From NCBI RefSeq assembly GCF_020595095.1, contig NZ_JAJDOP010000009.1, positions 1-64,000 of the forward strand: a DNA stretch of 64,000 nucleotides, written 5' to 3'. This stretch comes from Microvirga rosea. GTDB taxonomy: Bacteria > Pseudomonadota > Alphaproteobacteria > Rhizobiales > Beijerinckiaceae. Both the position numbers and the translations under genes were made by a program. This document shows positions 1-8,601 of the stretch, piece after piece (position 1 is the first letter of the stretch; each line of letters begins with the position of its first letter). The notes beneath the pieces were generated by a model. That model was not told where the DNA came from, did no database searches, and worked only from the letters and a program-made list of their open reading frames with translations.

Positions 1-3000
1 AGGAGGCGCGGGTGGCATCGGCATAGCCGGGGAGGCTGATCGTGCGGCTCACCTGGCTGTCGTGCTGCGCCACCACCGCGCCCAGACGCAGGCTGAGGTT
101 GCCCCACTGGCCGGCGCCATACAGCGCGCCGAACACGCTCTCGGTGGTGCCCGAGGACAGGCGGGCATCGACATCGAACGAGGTCGAGAGATAGCCGCCG
201 GCCAGACCCAGGCGGATGCCGTCGGAGACCAGGGCATCGGCGCCGAGGAGAAAGCCGCCGGTGGCGGTGTCGAGCGCGGCGGCATTGCCATTGGCGCGGG
301 TGTGGCCCCAGGCGCCGAAGCCTTCGCCCCACAGAGCATAGCGCGGCGCAACGGGAACCGGCGCCACCGCCACCGGGGCCCTTGTCTGGCCGGGGCGATC
401 GGCGGCGAAGGCGGCCGGATACGCGCCCTGGGCGAGAGAGGGCAAGGCCGAGCCGGTGAGCGGCTGGCGCAGGCGGGTCAGAAGCGCCTCGCGCACCAGC
501 CGCTCCTGCTCATAGGCCACGCTGACGGCCGAGGCATGGGCCTCGCCGGACAAGGCGTCAAAGGCCTGGCGGGCGCCGGCAACGCTGGATCCGAGCACGG
601 TGTTGTAGAGCCGGTGGCCGGGCCGCAGCGCCTCGATGGCATCGGCGGTGCGGTACTGGTTCTCCGACAGCGCCACGGAATGGAAGGCGAGGGGATTGGT
701 CGGCGGCTGGGGCGTTACCGGCGTTACCGGATCTGGCGTGGCCGACTTGCGCCGCATGGTCAGGGTGACGGCGTCGGTCGCGTAGCCGAGGGTGGGGGAG
801 ATGAAGGCGAACTCGGCGCTTTGCGTGCCGGCGAAGGTGCCGGTGACGCCGCCCTGGGCGGTGAGGATGGTGTAGGGGGTGTTTTCGACGAAGTTGATGC
901 CCTGGTCGGGCAGCACCTGGACGGTGCCGCCAGTGAGCGTCGCGGTGCCGGTGGCGGCGATGCGGTCGCTTTGGCCGGCGCCGTTGATCTCAACCGCGTA
1001 AAACGAGCCGGGGCCAAACGCCACGTTGCCGTTGACGTTCAGCGTGCCGATCGAGTTGCCCGGTTTGACAAAGCCGCCGCTCTGCACGCTGAGGCCGCCG
1101 ATCGTGCCCGAGCCGCCGAGCGCGGCACCGTTGAGCACTGTGACGGCGGAAGCCAGCGAACCGTTCACCCCCAGATAGCCGGCCCGCACGGTGGTCGGGC
1201 CCGTATAGGTGTTGATCCCGTCGAGGTTGAGCGGATTGGCCGAGATCTTGTCGAGCCCCATATTGCCGCTGAGGCGGCCGTCGAAGTCACCCGCCAGGAT
1301 CTGCAGCGTGCCGTTGCTGTTGAGCGTGCCGGTACCGCGCAGATCCCGGACCGTGGCGCCGAAGGTCCCCAGATCCAGCGTGGCACCGCCGGCGATCGTC
1401 GTCCGGGCCGCCGCGAGCAGGGTGGGAAGCTGCCCGCTGCCGGCGCGGACGGTGCCGCCGTTCACCTCGAGGGTGGCGGAGCCGGCGGCGGTCAGGGCCG
1501 GGCCGGTGGCGACGAGGGTGCCGGTATCGGTGGCCGAGCCCAGGAGCACGATGGCGCCGTCGGCGACGTTGGCCAGGTTGATGTTGAGGGTCTGGCCCGG
1601 CGCTGCCGAGAGGAGGCTGGCGTTCACCAGGCTCAGGGGATTGGCCAGGGTCGTGGTGCCGGTGATGTTGGAGCGCAGATGGCCGCCATTGAGGGTGACG
1701 CCACCGCTGCCCAGCGCGGCGCCATTCTGGATCTCGAGGGTGCCGGTGAGCACGCTTGTGCCGCCAGAATAGGTGTTGGCGTTGGTGAGGGTAGCGGTGC
1801 CGGGGCTGGTCTTGGTGAGGGTGCCGGTGCCGGCGAGCACGCCGTTGACGGTGCCGGCCTGCAGGTCGAACGCGGTGCCGGCATTGATCGTCGCATCGGC
1901 AACGACGGTGCCGTCCGTCATCTGGAACTGGCTCACGTTCATGGTGCCGCCGCGCACCCTGCCGGAGAGATTGAGCGTGGCCTGGGTATGGGTTCTGCCG
2001 CCGAGATAAAGGGAGCCCGCGTCGAGGACGTTGGTGGTGTTGGTGGTCGCGCCCAGCGTGCCGTTGCCGTTGAGCATAAGGGTGCCGTTCTTGATCGTCG
2101 TGCTGCCGACGTAGGTATTGGCTCCCGTGAGCTCCAGCGGCGTGGTGCCGTCCTTGACGAGACTGCCGGTGCCGGAGATCGCACCCGCCATCGAGAAGCC
2201 GGTGATGTTCTCAACAGTGAGGGTTGCTCCATTGAGCGTGACCGCATTGGGGAGAGTCATGCCGCCCAGCGTGGCGGTGAGCGCCGCCGGGCCGTTCACG
2301 GCCAACGTGCCGGTGCCGAGAGCCGCGGCGTTGCTGACCACAAGCTTGCCGCTGTTGAGGTTCGTGCCGCCGCTATAAGCGTTGACGCCGGTCAGCGTGA
2401 GGGTGCCCGCGCCCAGTTTCGTCACACTTCCCGAGCCCGAGATGATGCCCGCAAAGGTGGGATTGTCGGAGCGGTTGAAGGCCAGCGTGCCGTTGTTGGT
2501 GACGTTGCCGAGGATCGATCCCGATGTTCCACCATTGCCGATCTGGAGTGTGCCTTGGGAGATCGTGGTCCCTCCCGTGAACGTACTCTCCCCGGTCAGG
2601 GTCAAGGTGGTGGCGCCTGTCTTGGTGACGAAGCCTGACCCGGTAATGGCACTCGACAGGACCACATCCGATGTCAATTGCTGGAGTTCGAGCTGTCCCG
2701 CCAGACCGATGTCGCCGATGATGTTGGAGGTATTGGACAGTGCCAGGATGTTGCTCCCGCCTGTGAACGTGATGGCGTTGGCCGTGCCGCCTCCGCCATT
2801 GGACCCACCCTGGATGACACCCGTGTTCTGAATATTCAGCCCCGAGCCGATGATTCCTGCGCCACCGCTGCCCGCGGTAGTGCCCTGGTCGGCACCGAAA
2901 CCGACCATTCCTCCATTGCCACCCCGGATCGTTCCGGCGTTGGTGATGGTCAGGCTGTTGCCGACGACGCCAGCTCCGCCATCGCCACCAGCGCCGCGCG

Positions 3001-3673
3001 GCCCGCCATTGGTGGTGTTTCCACCCGCTCCACCGGCGCCACCGGTGATGAAGCCGGACAGAGTGTTGTTCAAGGTCGCCGAGGCGCCGGTGAACAGGAT
3101 ACCGACGCCGCCGTCGCCGGCGCTGCCGGCACCCCCTCCATTGATGGTAATGCCGCCGCGCCCACCGGCGCCACCGAGGATGAAGCCATTATTCGTGTTG
3201 AGAAATCCCCCCGTCACGATGGCGCCGTAGCCACCGGCTCCGCCGCCGCCAGCGTTGCCGCCGTTGTTCGTGTCGCCCCCACGGCCGCCATCCCCGCCGA
3301 AGAGCGTGGTGCTGTTGTTCAGAAATGTGGCGCCAGCGCCGTTGCCGTTGTAACCCCCACCGCCGCCGGCGCCCGCTGCTCCAAACATCGCATCGCCACC
3401 GGCCTGGCCATTGCGAGAGCCGGCGGTGCCGCCAAGGCCCGGCGCCGCTCCGTCCGCGTTTCCACCGCCTGATCCGCCGCCCGCTGCGCCACCGCCGCCA
3501 CCGACGCTCGGAAAGCTGTTGCCGTCTTCGCCATTCTGGCCGGAATACCCTGTGCCTCCCGCTCCGCCGGTGCCCCCATACGCGTTGCCGCCCGCACCCC
3601 CGTCGGCGAGGGCGGAAACCTGCGAGCCCAACAGCAGCAGAAGCGCAAGGACAGATGCCACGTCATAGCGCAT
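1..3673 (-). CDS. Autotransporter (type Va secretion) adhesin-like protein, 3' end cut by window edge
   Basis: Reading the minus strand from ATG at 3673, the frame stays open to base 1 (about 1224 codons, no stop seen). Residues 1-21 form a signal peptide with a Leu-rich core ending in VSALA. Roughly the next 220 residues are glycine-rich with many GGAGG-type blocks and interspersed NN..T/I segments. Then come repeats of the autotransporter-associated beta-strand type (for example GTLTLTGVNAYSGGT and ATLTNANTYSGGT), and after about residue 1110 an autotransporter barrel begins (RYALWGEGFGAWG, then GGYLSTSFDVDA). By family knowledge the barrel inserts in the outer membrane and the passenger is exposed or released. 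In-frame ATGs at 3760 and 3769 would add an N-terminal extension; 3673 gives a classical signal peptide. No dedicated secretion partner is nearby. The passenger's ligand is unknown. Confidence 0.85.
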   Translation of the reverse strand, partial: MRYDVASVLALLLLLGSQVSALADGGAGGNAYGGTGGAGGTGYSGQNGEDGNSFPSVGGGGGAAGGGSGGGNADGAAPGLGGTAGSRNGQAGGDAMFGAAGAGGGGGYNGNGAGATFLNNSTTLFGGDGGRGGDTNNGGNAGGGGAGGYGAIVTGGFLNTNNGFILGGAGGRGGITINGGGAGSAGDGGVGILFTGASATLNNTLSGFITGGAGGAGGNTTNGGPRGAGGDGGAGVVGNSLTITNAGTIRGGNGGMVGFGADQGTTAGSGGAGIIGSGLNIQNTGVIQGGSNGGGGTANAITFTGGSNILALSNTSNIIGDIGLAGQLELQQLTSDVVLSSAITGSGFVTKTGATTLTLTGESTFTGGTTISQGTLQIGNGGTSGSILGNVTNNGTLAFNRSDNPTFAGIISGSGSVTKLGAGTLTLTGVNAYSGGTNLNSGKLVVSNAAALGTGTLAVNGPAALTATLGGMTLPNAVTLNGATLTVENITGFSMAGAISGTGSLVKDGTTPLELTGANTYVGSTTIKNGTLMLNGNGTLGATTNTTNVLDAGSLYLGGRTHTQATLNLSGRVRGGTMNVSQFQMTDGTVVADATINAGTAFDLQAGTVNGVLAGTGTLTKTSPGTATLTNANTYSGGTSVLTGTLEIQNGAALGSGGVTLNGGHLRSNITGTTTLANPLSLVNASLLSAAPGQTLNINLANVADGAIVLLGSATDTGTLVATGPALTAAGSATLEVNGGTVRAGSGQLPTLLAAARTTIAGGATLDLGTFGATVRDLRGTGTLNSNGTLQILAGDFDGRLSGNMGLDKISANPLNLDGINTYTGPTTVRAGYLGVNGSLASAVTVLNGAALGGSGTIGGLSVQSGGFVKPGNSIGTLNVNGNVAFGPGSFYAVEINGAGQSDRIAATGTATLTGGTVQVLPDQGINFVENTPYTILTAQGGVTGTFAGTQSAEFAFISPTLGYATDAVTLTMRRKSATPDPVTPVTPQPPTNPLAFHSVALSENQYRTADAIEALRPGHRLYNTVLGSSVAGARQAFDALSGEAHASAVSVAYEQERLVREALLTRLRQPLTGSALPSLAQGAYPAAFAADRPGQTRAPVAVAPVPVAPRYALWGEGFGAWGHTRANGNAAALDTATGGFLLGADALVSDGIRLGLAGGYLSTSFDVDARLSSGTTESVFGALYGAGQWGNLSLRLGAVVAQHDSQVSRTISLPGYADATRAS

Positions 3674-4248
3674 GCGCGCCGACAGCCTGCGACGGTCCGA
3701 ATGTTCAGCAAGGGTTCGAGACGAAAGGTGCGTTGCATTCGCCACAGCGAATTCCCCCATTGCGAGCATTAGGCGTGACGGCAAAAGGTCGTTCAATCCG
3801 GTTCGACGCCGACGGTCGGAGGGCACTTTCTGGGTGTGCGCCTCAATGCGCTTTGCGGACTACTTTCCTGGCCTGAGTCGCATAAAAGCCATATGAGCGA
3901 CTGCGTCGCTAGGAACTTTTGGGTGCTGTTAAAGGAAAAATCCGAATCTGTTGCCGTCCAGCAACGTAAATCGAGCGGTTTTTTCTTCGTTACATTGTAA
4001 ACTCACGAGACATCATTCCATGGTCCCTCGTTTCGACCGAATTCTACTGGCGGATGCCGTATCCGTCACAGGGGGATATGCCAATTTATTCTTGATATAA
4101 CATTATGTGACCTCGAGCTATGCACGGCAGGAGGGTGCGGTCATGGGACATCCCTGCGAAAGTTGACGCCGGGCGCGCATTCCCGCACAAGAGCGCGCCT
4201 TCTGGCGCGGAAGGAGCAGGGCGCGCCGTCTGACCCCTTTATTGTGCG
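3674..4248. other. Intergenic region, 575 bp, divergent promoters expected
   Basis: This stretch separates the minus-strand autotransporter from the plus-strand acyltransferase and is clearly more AT-rich than its surroundings between about 3890 and 4110. Visible structures are a short hairpin CGCGCC-TTCT-GGCGCG at 4194-4209 and a second GCGCGCC at 4221-4227 that could compete for pairing. A seven-codon reading frame (4143-4166) follows an AGGAGG at good spacing; it may be a leader peptide or chance. No convincing -35/-10 pair was found. The acyltransferase ATG at 4249 has no obvious Shine-Dalgarno. Confidence 0.5.
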
Positions 4249-5622
4249 ATGCTCTTCAACTCATTCGTCTTTCTCTTTGCCTTTCTGCCGATCGCGCTCC
4301 TGGCGCATTGGCTTGTGGAGCGGTTCCGGCCCGAATGGCGCCTGCCGGTCCTGCTTCTCTTGTCCCTGTTCTTCTACGGCTACTGGGATTGGCGCTTCGC
4401 ACCGCTTCTCGTCATCTCCATCCTGGTGAACTGGTTCATCGCCCAGGCCTTCGTCCGCTCCGGACGGGACGTGCTGATCCCCCTGGCCATCACCGCCAAT
4501 CTGATCGTTCTGGCGATCTTCAAGTATTTCAATTTCTTCGCCGATGTCGCCAACCTCATCCCGGGCGTTGCCACGCCCCATTACGACATTGCGCTGCCCT
4601 TAGGCATTTCGTTCTTCACCTTCCACCACATCATGTATCTGACGGATCTGAAGGCCGGCAAAGCGCCGCGCTTCGATCTTGTCCGCTACGGCCTCTACAT
4701 CGCGTTCTTCCCGCAGGTGCTGGCCGGCCCCCTGGTGCGCTGGAGCGAGATCATGCACCAGTTCGAGGAGCGGCCCTATGCGCGCCCGGACGCGGCGGAG
4801 CGGTTCGCCCGCGGATTGATGCTGCTGGTGATCGGCCTCGCCAAGAAGGTGTTTCTCGGCGACCAGCTCGCCGAGTACGCCAACCCGATCTATCAGGCCG
4901 CCACGGCCGGGCATGCGATCAGCATGGGCGAAGCCTGGCAGGCGGCTCTCGGCTTCACGTTCCAGGTTTATTTCGACTTTTCCGGCTACACGGACATGGC
5001 CCTCGGACTGGGGCTCCTGTTCGGCATCGTGCTGCCGCAGAATTTCGATGCGCCTTATCGGGCCGTGTCGCTGCAGGATTTCTGGCGGCGCTGGCACATG
5101 ACCCTGTCGCGATTCCTGCGGGATTATCTTTACATCGCCATGGGCGGCAGCCGCAAAGGCCTTGCGGTGCAGATCGGTGCCCTGACAGCGACCATGACCC
5201 TCGGCGGCCTTTGGCACGGCGCGGGCTGGACCTATCTCGTGTGGGGAGCCCTTCACGGGGTCGGGCTTGCGGCGAACACGCTCTGGCGCAAGGCCGGCTA
5301 CACCATGCCCAAGCTCCTCGGCTGGTTCCTCATGTTCAGCTTCTTCGTGCTGAGCATCATCGTGTTCCGGGCTCAGAGCTTCGACGCCACATGGCGGATT
5401 TATCAGGGTCTCATCGGCCTTGGCGGCGATGGCGCCGGAATGAAGTGGCGGGCCATCGCGGTCGGCGCCGCCTTCGCGTTCATCGGCCCGACGGCCTGGA
5501 CTCTGGTCCACAAGCTGCCGCCTCGGCGCTGGATCGCGCTCGCCTTCGCACTCCTCTTCGTGATCGTATTGTTCAAGATCGGCGACGATGTGAATTATGA
5601 ATTCATCTACTTCCAGTTCTGA
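4249..5622 (+). CDS. MBOAT family membrane-bound O-acyltransferase, AlgI-like
   Basis: The 457-residue protein starts with a hydrophobic MLFNSFVFLFAFLPIALL segment typical of AlgI/DltB/PatA proteins and has about ten membrane helices. The family signature is present: FDFSGYTDMALGLG, then RRWHMTLSRFLRDYLY, then LGGLWHGAGWTYLVWGALHG. His323 in the LWHGAG motif and His336 in ALHG are the expected catalytic or conserved histidines. MBOAT enzymes of this type move acyl groups across the inner membrane onto a sugar polymer. The 3' end overlaps the next gene by 26 bp, so the two are translationally coupled. No alginate, cellulose or O-antigen polymerase gene is next to it, so the acceptor is unknown. 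Confidence 0.9.
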   Translation: MLFNSFVFLFAFLPIALLAHWLVERFRPEWRLPVLLLLSLFFYGYWDWRFAPLLVISILVNWFIAQAFVRSGRDVLIPLAITANLIVLAIFKYFNFFADVANLIPGVATPHYDIALPLGISFFTFHHIMYLTDLKAGKAPRFDLVRYGLYIAFFPQVLAGPLVRWSEIMHQFEERPYARPDAAERFARGLMLLVIGLAKKVFLGDQLAEYANPIYQAATAGHAISMGEAWQAALGFTFQVYFDFSGYTDMALGLGLLFGIVLPQNFDAPYRAVSLQDFWRRWHMTLSRFLRDYLYIAMGGSRKGLAVQIGALTATMTLGGLWHGAGWTYLVWGALHGVGLAANTLWRKAGYTMPKLLGWFLMFSFFVLSIIVFRAQSFDATWRIYQGLIGLGGDGAGMKWRAIAVGAAFAFIGPTAWTLVHKLPPRRWIALAFALLFVIVLFKIGDDVNYEFIYFQF

Positions 5623-6634
5623 GGTCTCGTCCGAAACCGCTTGGCGGCGCTTCGCGATCTTCCTTCTTGCCGTCACGGCCGTCGCGGTCGTCGGCATCAT
5701 CGCGGCTGCCTATGTGATCGATCCCTACGATACGGGGCGATCCCGCCTATTCGCCCGTGACGGCGTTCGTCCGCAGGGTCCCCGGACGGCCAATGCCAGC
5801 CGGGGGCGCGATCCGTCCTACGATTCCGCCATCTTCGGCAATTCGCAGATCCAGCTCCTGTCTCCGGAGCGTTTGAACCAGCGCACCGGGTTCAATTTCC
5901 TGCAGCTCGCGGTTCCGGCGACGGGACCGAAGGAGCACTTTGTCCTCATCGACTGGTTCCTGAAGCACCGGACCGGGCCGGTGAAGGCGCTCGTGGTCGA
6001 TTCCGACGAGACGTGGTGCACGTCGGATCCGGCGATGCCCAATTTCCGGCCCTTCCCATTCTGGCTCTATGCGGCGAACCCTCTGGAATACGCCAAGGGA
6101 TTGATGCGCTACGATATTCTCGAAGAACTGCCGCGCCGCCTCGGCTATGTGTTCGGCAAGAAGCCGGAGCGCGCCCGTCCGGACGGGTATTGGGATTATG
6201 AGCCCAACTACCTCAACCTGGGCTACGATACGCGGCCGGAGATCCGGGCCCGGCTGGAAAAGCCGTATTACGCCAGCGAACCGACCTTCGAGCGCGATCC
6301 GAAGGAGGGACAGCGCACGTTCCCGGTGGCCGATAAGCTGAAGGAATTGGCCGGTTCGCTCCCGCCCGAGACCGCCCTGATCGTGGTCCATCCGGCGCGC
6401 TACAAGAATTATCTCCCGCCTCCGGGCACGGAGGAATGGTATCAGGACAAGGCCTGCAAGATGGCCATGAAAGCGGCTCTCTCGGGACATTCCCGGAGTG
6501 CCGTGGTCGATTGGCGAATCGACCGCCCGGAGAACCGTAATGCCGACTATTTCTTCGACCTGAGCCACTACCGCCAGCCCATCGCCATGGCTATCGAGGC
6601 GGATATAGCCAAGGCGCTTCAAGGACTGAACTGA
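5597..6634 (+). CDS. SGNH-hydrolase-like partner of the MBOAT acyltransferase, membrane-anchored
   Basis: A 345-residue protein whose ATG at 5597 lies inside the end of the acyltransferase gene. One N-terminal helix (about residues 19-40) anchors it, with the rest predicted periplasmic. Two SGNH-like signatures are visible: IFGNSQIQ with Ser83 in the position of the GDS/GNS nucleophile block, and FDLSHYR near the C-terminus with Asp321 and His324 spaced as the DxxH dyad. In characterised systems (alginate AlgI with AlgJ/AlgX) such proteins complete the acyl transfer in the periplasm. The same division of labour is inferred here. The overall sequence is not one I can assign to a named family, so the enzymatic role rests on these motifs and the gene pairing. 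Confidence 0.7.
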   Translation: MNSSTSSSEVSSETAWRRFAIFLLAVTAVAVVGIIAAAYVIDPYDTGRSRLFARDGVRPQGPRTANASRGRDPSYDSAIFGNSQIQLLSPERLNQRTGFNFLQLAVPATGPKEHFVLIDWFLKHRTGPVKALVVDSDETWCTSDPAMPNFRPFPFWLYAANPLEYAKGLMRYDILEELPRRLGYVFGKKPERARPDGYWDYEPNYLNLGYDTRPEIRARLEKPYYASEPTFERDPKEGQRTFPVADKLKELAGSLPPETALIVVHPARYKNYLPPPGTEEWYQDKACKMAMKAALSGHSRSAVVDWRIDRPENRNADYFFDLSHYRQPIAMAIEADIAKALQGLN

Positions 6635-6804
6635 CGGTAAGACCGGGCCGCCCCAAGGATTCCCGGGGTTTCCTGCCCCCGGAACCGGGCGAGCCCTCCC
6701 GACCTGCGGCGTCTTAGACAAATCGATGACGCTCTTGCGCGTTGTCGTGGGCTTCGCTTGGCGATATAGGGGCGCCACAGTTCATCGGGGATACACGGCC
6801 CACA

Positions 6805-7224
6805 ATGACAAACATCGTAATCGATGAGGGTTATCGTCCGACTGAGGACGAGCCTTTTATGAATGAACGCCAGCGGGAATACTTTAGACGTAAGCTTATT
6901 CGGTGGAAGGGAGAGATCCTGAAGGAGGCCCAGGAAACCTTGGCCGCTCTTCAAAGCGAGAACGAGAACCATCCGGATCTCGCGGATCGCGCCTCCTCGG
7001 AAACGGACCGGGCCATCGAGCTCCGGGCCCGGGATCGCCAGCGGAAGCTGATTTCCAAGATCGACGCCGCCCTCGCGCGGATCGACGATGGAACCTACGG
7101 CTATTGTGAGGAAACAGGGGATCCGATTTCGCTGAAGCGGCTCGAGGCGCGCCCCATCGCAACCTTGTCCCTCGAGGCGCAGGAGCGTCACGAGCGGAAC
7201 GAGCGGGTTTATCGGGACGATTGA
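6805..7224 (+). CDS. dksA: DksA/TraR-type RNA polymerase-binding transcription factor
   Basis: A 139-residue protein with the DksA layout: N-terminal segment, coiled coil with the tip motif DLADRA (Asp58, Asp61, Ala63), and a C-terminal globular part ending in LSLEAQERHERNE. DksA binds in the secondary channel of RNA polymerase and, with ppGpp, adjusts rRNA and amino-acid promoters. The zinc-finger region YGYCEETGDPISLKRLEARP keeps only one of the four classical cysteines (Cys101), as in many Rhizobiales homologues. ATG 6805 (MTNIVIDEGY) is preferred over an upstream in-frame ATG at 6742 because the conserved sequence begins there. The gene ends at a strong intrinsic terminator shared with the converging gene. 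Confidence 0.92.
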   Translation: MTNIVIDEGYRPTEDEPFMNERQREYFRRKLIRWKGEILKEAQETLAALQSENENHPDLADRASSETDRAIELRARDRQRKLISKIDAALARIDDGTYGYCEETGDPISLKRLEARPIATLSLEAQERHERNERVYRDD

Positions 7225-7231
7225 TCCCATG

Positions 7232-7261
7232 AAAAAGGGCTCCGGTGACGGAGCCCTTTTT
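7232..7261. terminator. Bidirectional intrinsic terminator between dksA and the FliO-like gene
   Basis: A perfect 13-bp stem (AAAAAGGGCTCCG, loop GTGA, CGGAGCCCTTTTT). The A-run on one arm and the T-run on the other let it act on both strands, fitting the converging gene ends at 7224 and 7288. Confidence 0.93.
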
Positions 7262-7287
7262 CATTCAGATAATCGAACCCAGCCCTG

Positions 7288-8601
7288 TCAGGCCTTGTTG
7301 GCGGGATCGCGCGGGCGTCCCAGCAGCCGGGCGAATTCCGCCTCGATCTCCTCGACCGAGAAGGGGTCGCTGACTTTCGGGTTCGGCGCTGCCTGCGGCT
7401 GAGCCGCTGGCGGTATCGGCGCAGGACCAGGAGCAGGAGCAGGAGCAGGAGCAGGATTTGGCGAAGCCGGCTGGGTCGGCGGCGCGACAGGTTGTGGCGC
7501 TGCGGCAGCGGGCCGTACGGGCTCGGGAGCAGGCCGCGGAGGCTCGGGCTTTTCGACAACAGGCTCCGGTTCGTTCCGGCTGTCGGAGGGCGGAACCAGG
7601 AGTTCATCCTCGTCGAGATCCGCTTCCGTCACATCGTCGTCTCGACCCTCGTCGAAACGATCGCTCAAGTCTTCATGGAACGCTGGCGCGGCAGGCGCAG
7701 CTTGAACCGCCTGCGGCGGAGCTGCGGGCTGGGCCGGTCGCTTCAGAGCTTCCTCGAGCTGCTTTGCCATGTCGGACAAAATGGCGGCATCCGGAGTCTT
7801 CGCTTCCGCGGGAGCCGGCTGCGGCGGACGAACCACCTCGGATGCCGAGACGGGCGGGGTCGGCGGGCTGGGCGGCGTCGGAGTCGGGCGCGACTGGAAC
7901 GGGGTGGGGGGCACGGGACGGATATCGGCCCGCGGGGGTTCCGGACGCACCGGCGGGGGAGCCGGCGGCGTCGCCGGCGCGCGCAGGAAGCTCGAGGGTT
8001 GCGGTTCCGGGCGCAAAGGCTCCAGGGAGGGGCTGGCCGTGACCGTGACGTGATCCGGCTTGAGGACCGGTTCGGTTCTCGCGGGCGTCGGCATGCTGGC
8101 CGATGCGACGGGAGCAAGCTCCTGATCGGCGTCCGATTCTTCCGACGGCCGGCGGATAAAGGCGCCGAGCTGGGCGGCGAGCTGAGTCTCGATCGATGGC
8201 CGTCCGCCGGTCGCTTCGACTTGCGGGCGTGGGGCCTGATCGAGACTGGGCTCAAACCGTTCGGGCCCGGCTTCGTTCGTCGGTGCCGGGATGCGGGCGC
8301 CCGCGACGCGCACGATATTGGTTTCGATCACGACGTCGTTCAGGCCGCCAATGAGCAGCAGATGTTCGACATTGTCCCGGCGCAGCAGGACGAGTTGGCG
8401 CTGCCGGTCGAGATCGTAGATGTCAACGACGCCAAGGCGAGGCTGCCTGCCGCGCCCCCGGTCGTGACCGGGGATCATGAGGCGGCCACCTGTCAGCTTG
8501 CGAAGAACCAGTCCGAAGAGCGCAACCAGAACCAGGATGATCGCAAACGCGATGACATATTGGGCTGCGCGTGACGCTTCGATACCTAAAAGAGATGACA
8601 C
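7288..8601 (-). CDS. FliO-like flagellar biosynthesis protein with long Pro-rich C-terminus
   Basis: The 437-residue protein has one membrane helix (about residues 14-34, AAQYVIAFAIILVLVALFGL) followed by a compact domain with LGVVDIYDLDRQRQLVLLRRDNVEHLLLIGG. This matches the FliO pattern in which a membrane anchor precedes a small beta domain carrying the R/K-LVLIRRD-x-EHL-x-IGG signature. From about residue 125 it is low-complexity and rich in Pro, Ala and Glu, far longer than ordinary FliO (about 100-150 residues). FliO helps assemble the FliPQR export gate. No other flagellar gene is in the window, so the flagellar role is a family inference. A CtrA-type site sits 89 bp before the start codon. 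Confidence 0.65.
   Translation of the reverse strand: MSSLLGIEASRAAQYVIAFAIILVLVALFGLVLRKLTGGRLMIPGHDRGRGRQPRLGVVDIYDLDRQRQLVLLRRDNVEHLLLIGGLNDVVIETNIVRVAGARIPAPTNEAGPERFEPSLDQAPRPQVEATGGRPSIETQLAAQLGAFIRRPSEESDADQELAPVASASMPTPARTEPVLKPDHVTVTASPSLEPLRPEPQPSSFLRAPATPPAPPPVRPEPPRADIRPVPPTPFQSRPTPTPPSPPTPPVSASEVVRPPQPAPAEAKTPDAAILSDMAKQLEEALKRPAQPAAPPQAVQAAPAAPAFHEDLSDRFDEGRDDDVTEADLDEDELLVPPSDSRNEPEPVVEKPEPPRPAPEPVRPAAAAPQPVAPPTQPASPNPAPAPAPAPGPAPIPPAAQPQAAPNPKVSDPFSVEEIEAEFARLLGRPRDPANKA

Noticed and set aside
62..2638. Long open frame of 858 codons on the plus strand
   Set aside because: It mirrors the autotransporter gene on the minus strand; the minus frame has a signal peptide, beta-strand repeats and a barrel, while the plus product is Ala/Gly/Arg-rich with no domain.
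3000..3620. Dense GGAGG/GCCGCC repeats that resemble a repeat array
   Set aside because: They are coding (glycine-rich autotransporter head), with irregular spacing and no direct repeats separated by unique spacers, so not CRISPR.
4143..4166. Seven-codon leader peptide before the acyltransferase
   Set aside because: Good AGGAGG but too short to support; only mentioned in the intergenic entry.
4242..5600. 452-codon plus-strand frame overlapping the acyltransferase
   Set aside because: Out-of-frame shadow of the MBOAT gene; His/Arg/Pro-rich with no membrane helices.
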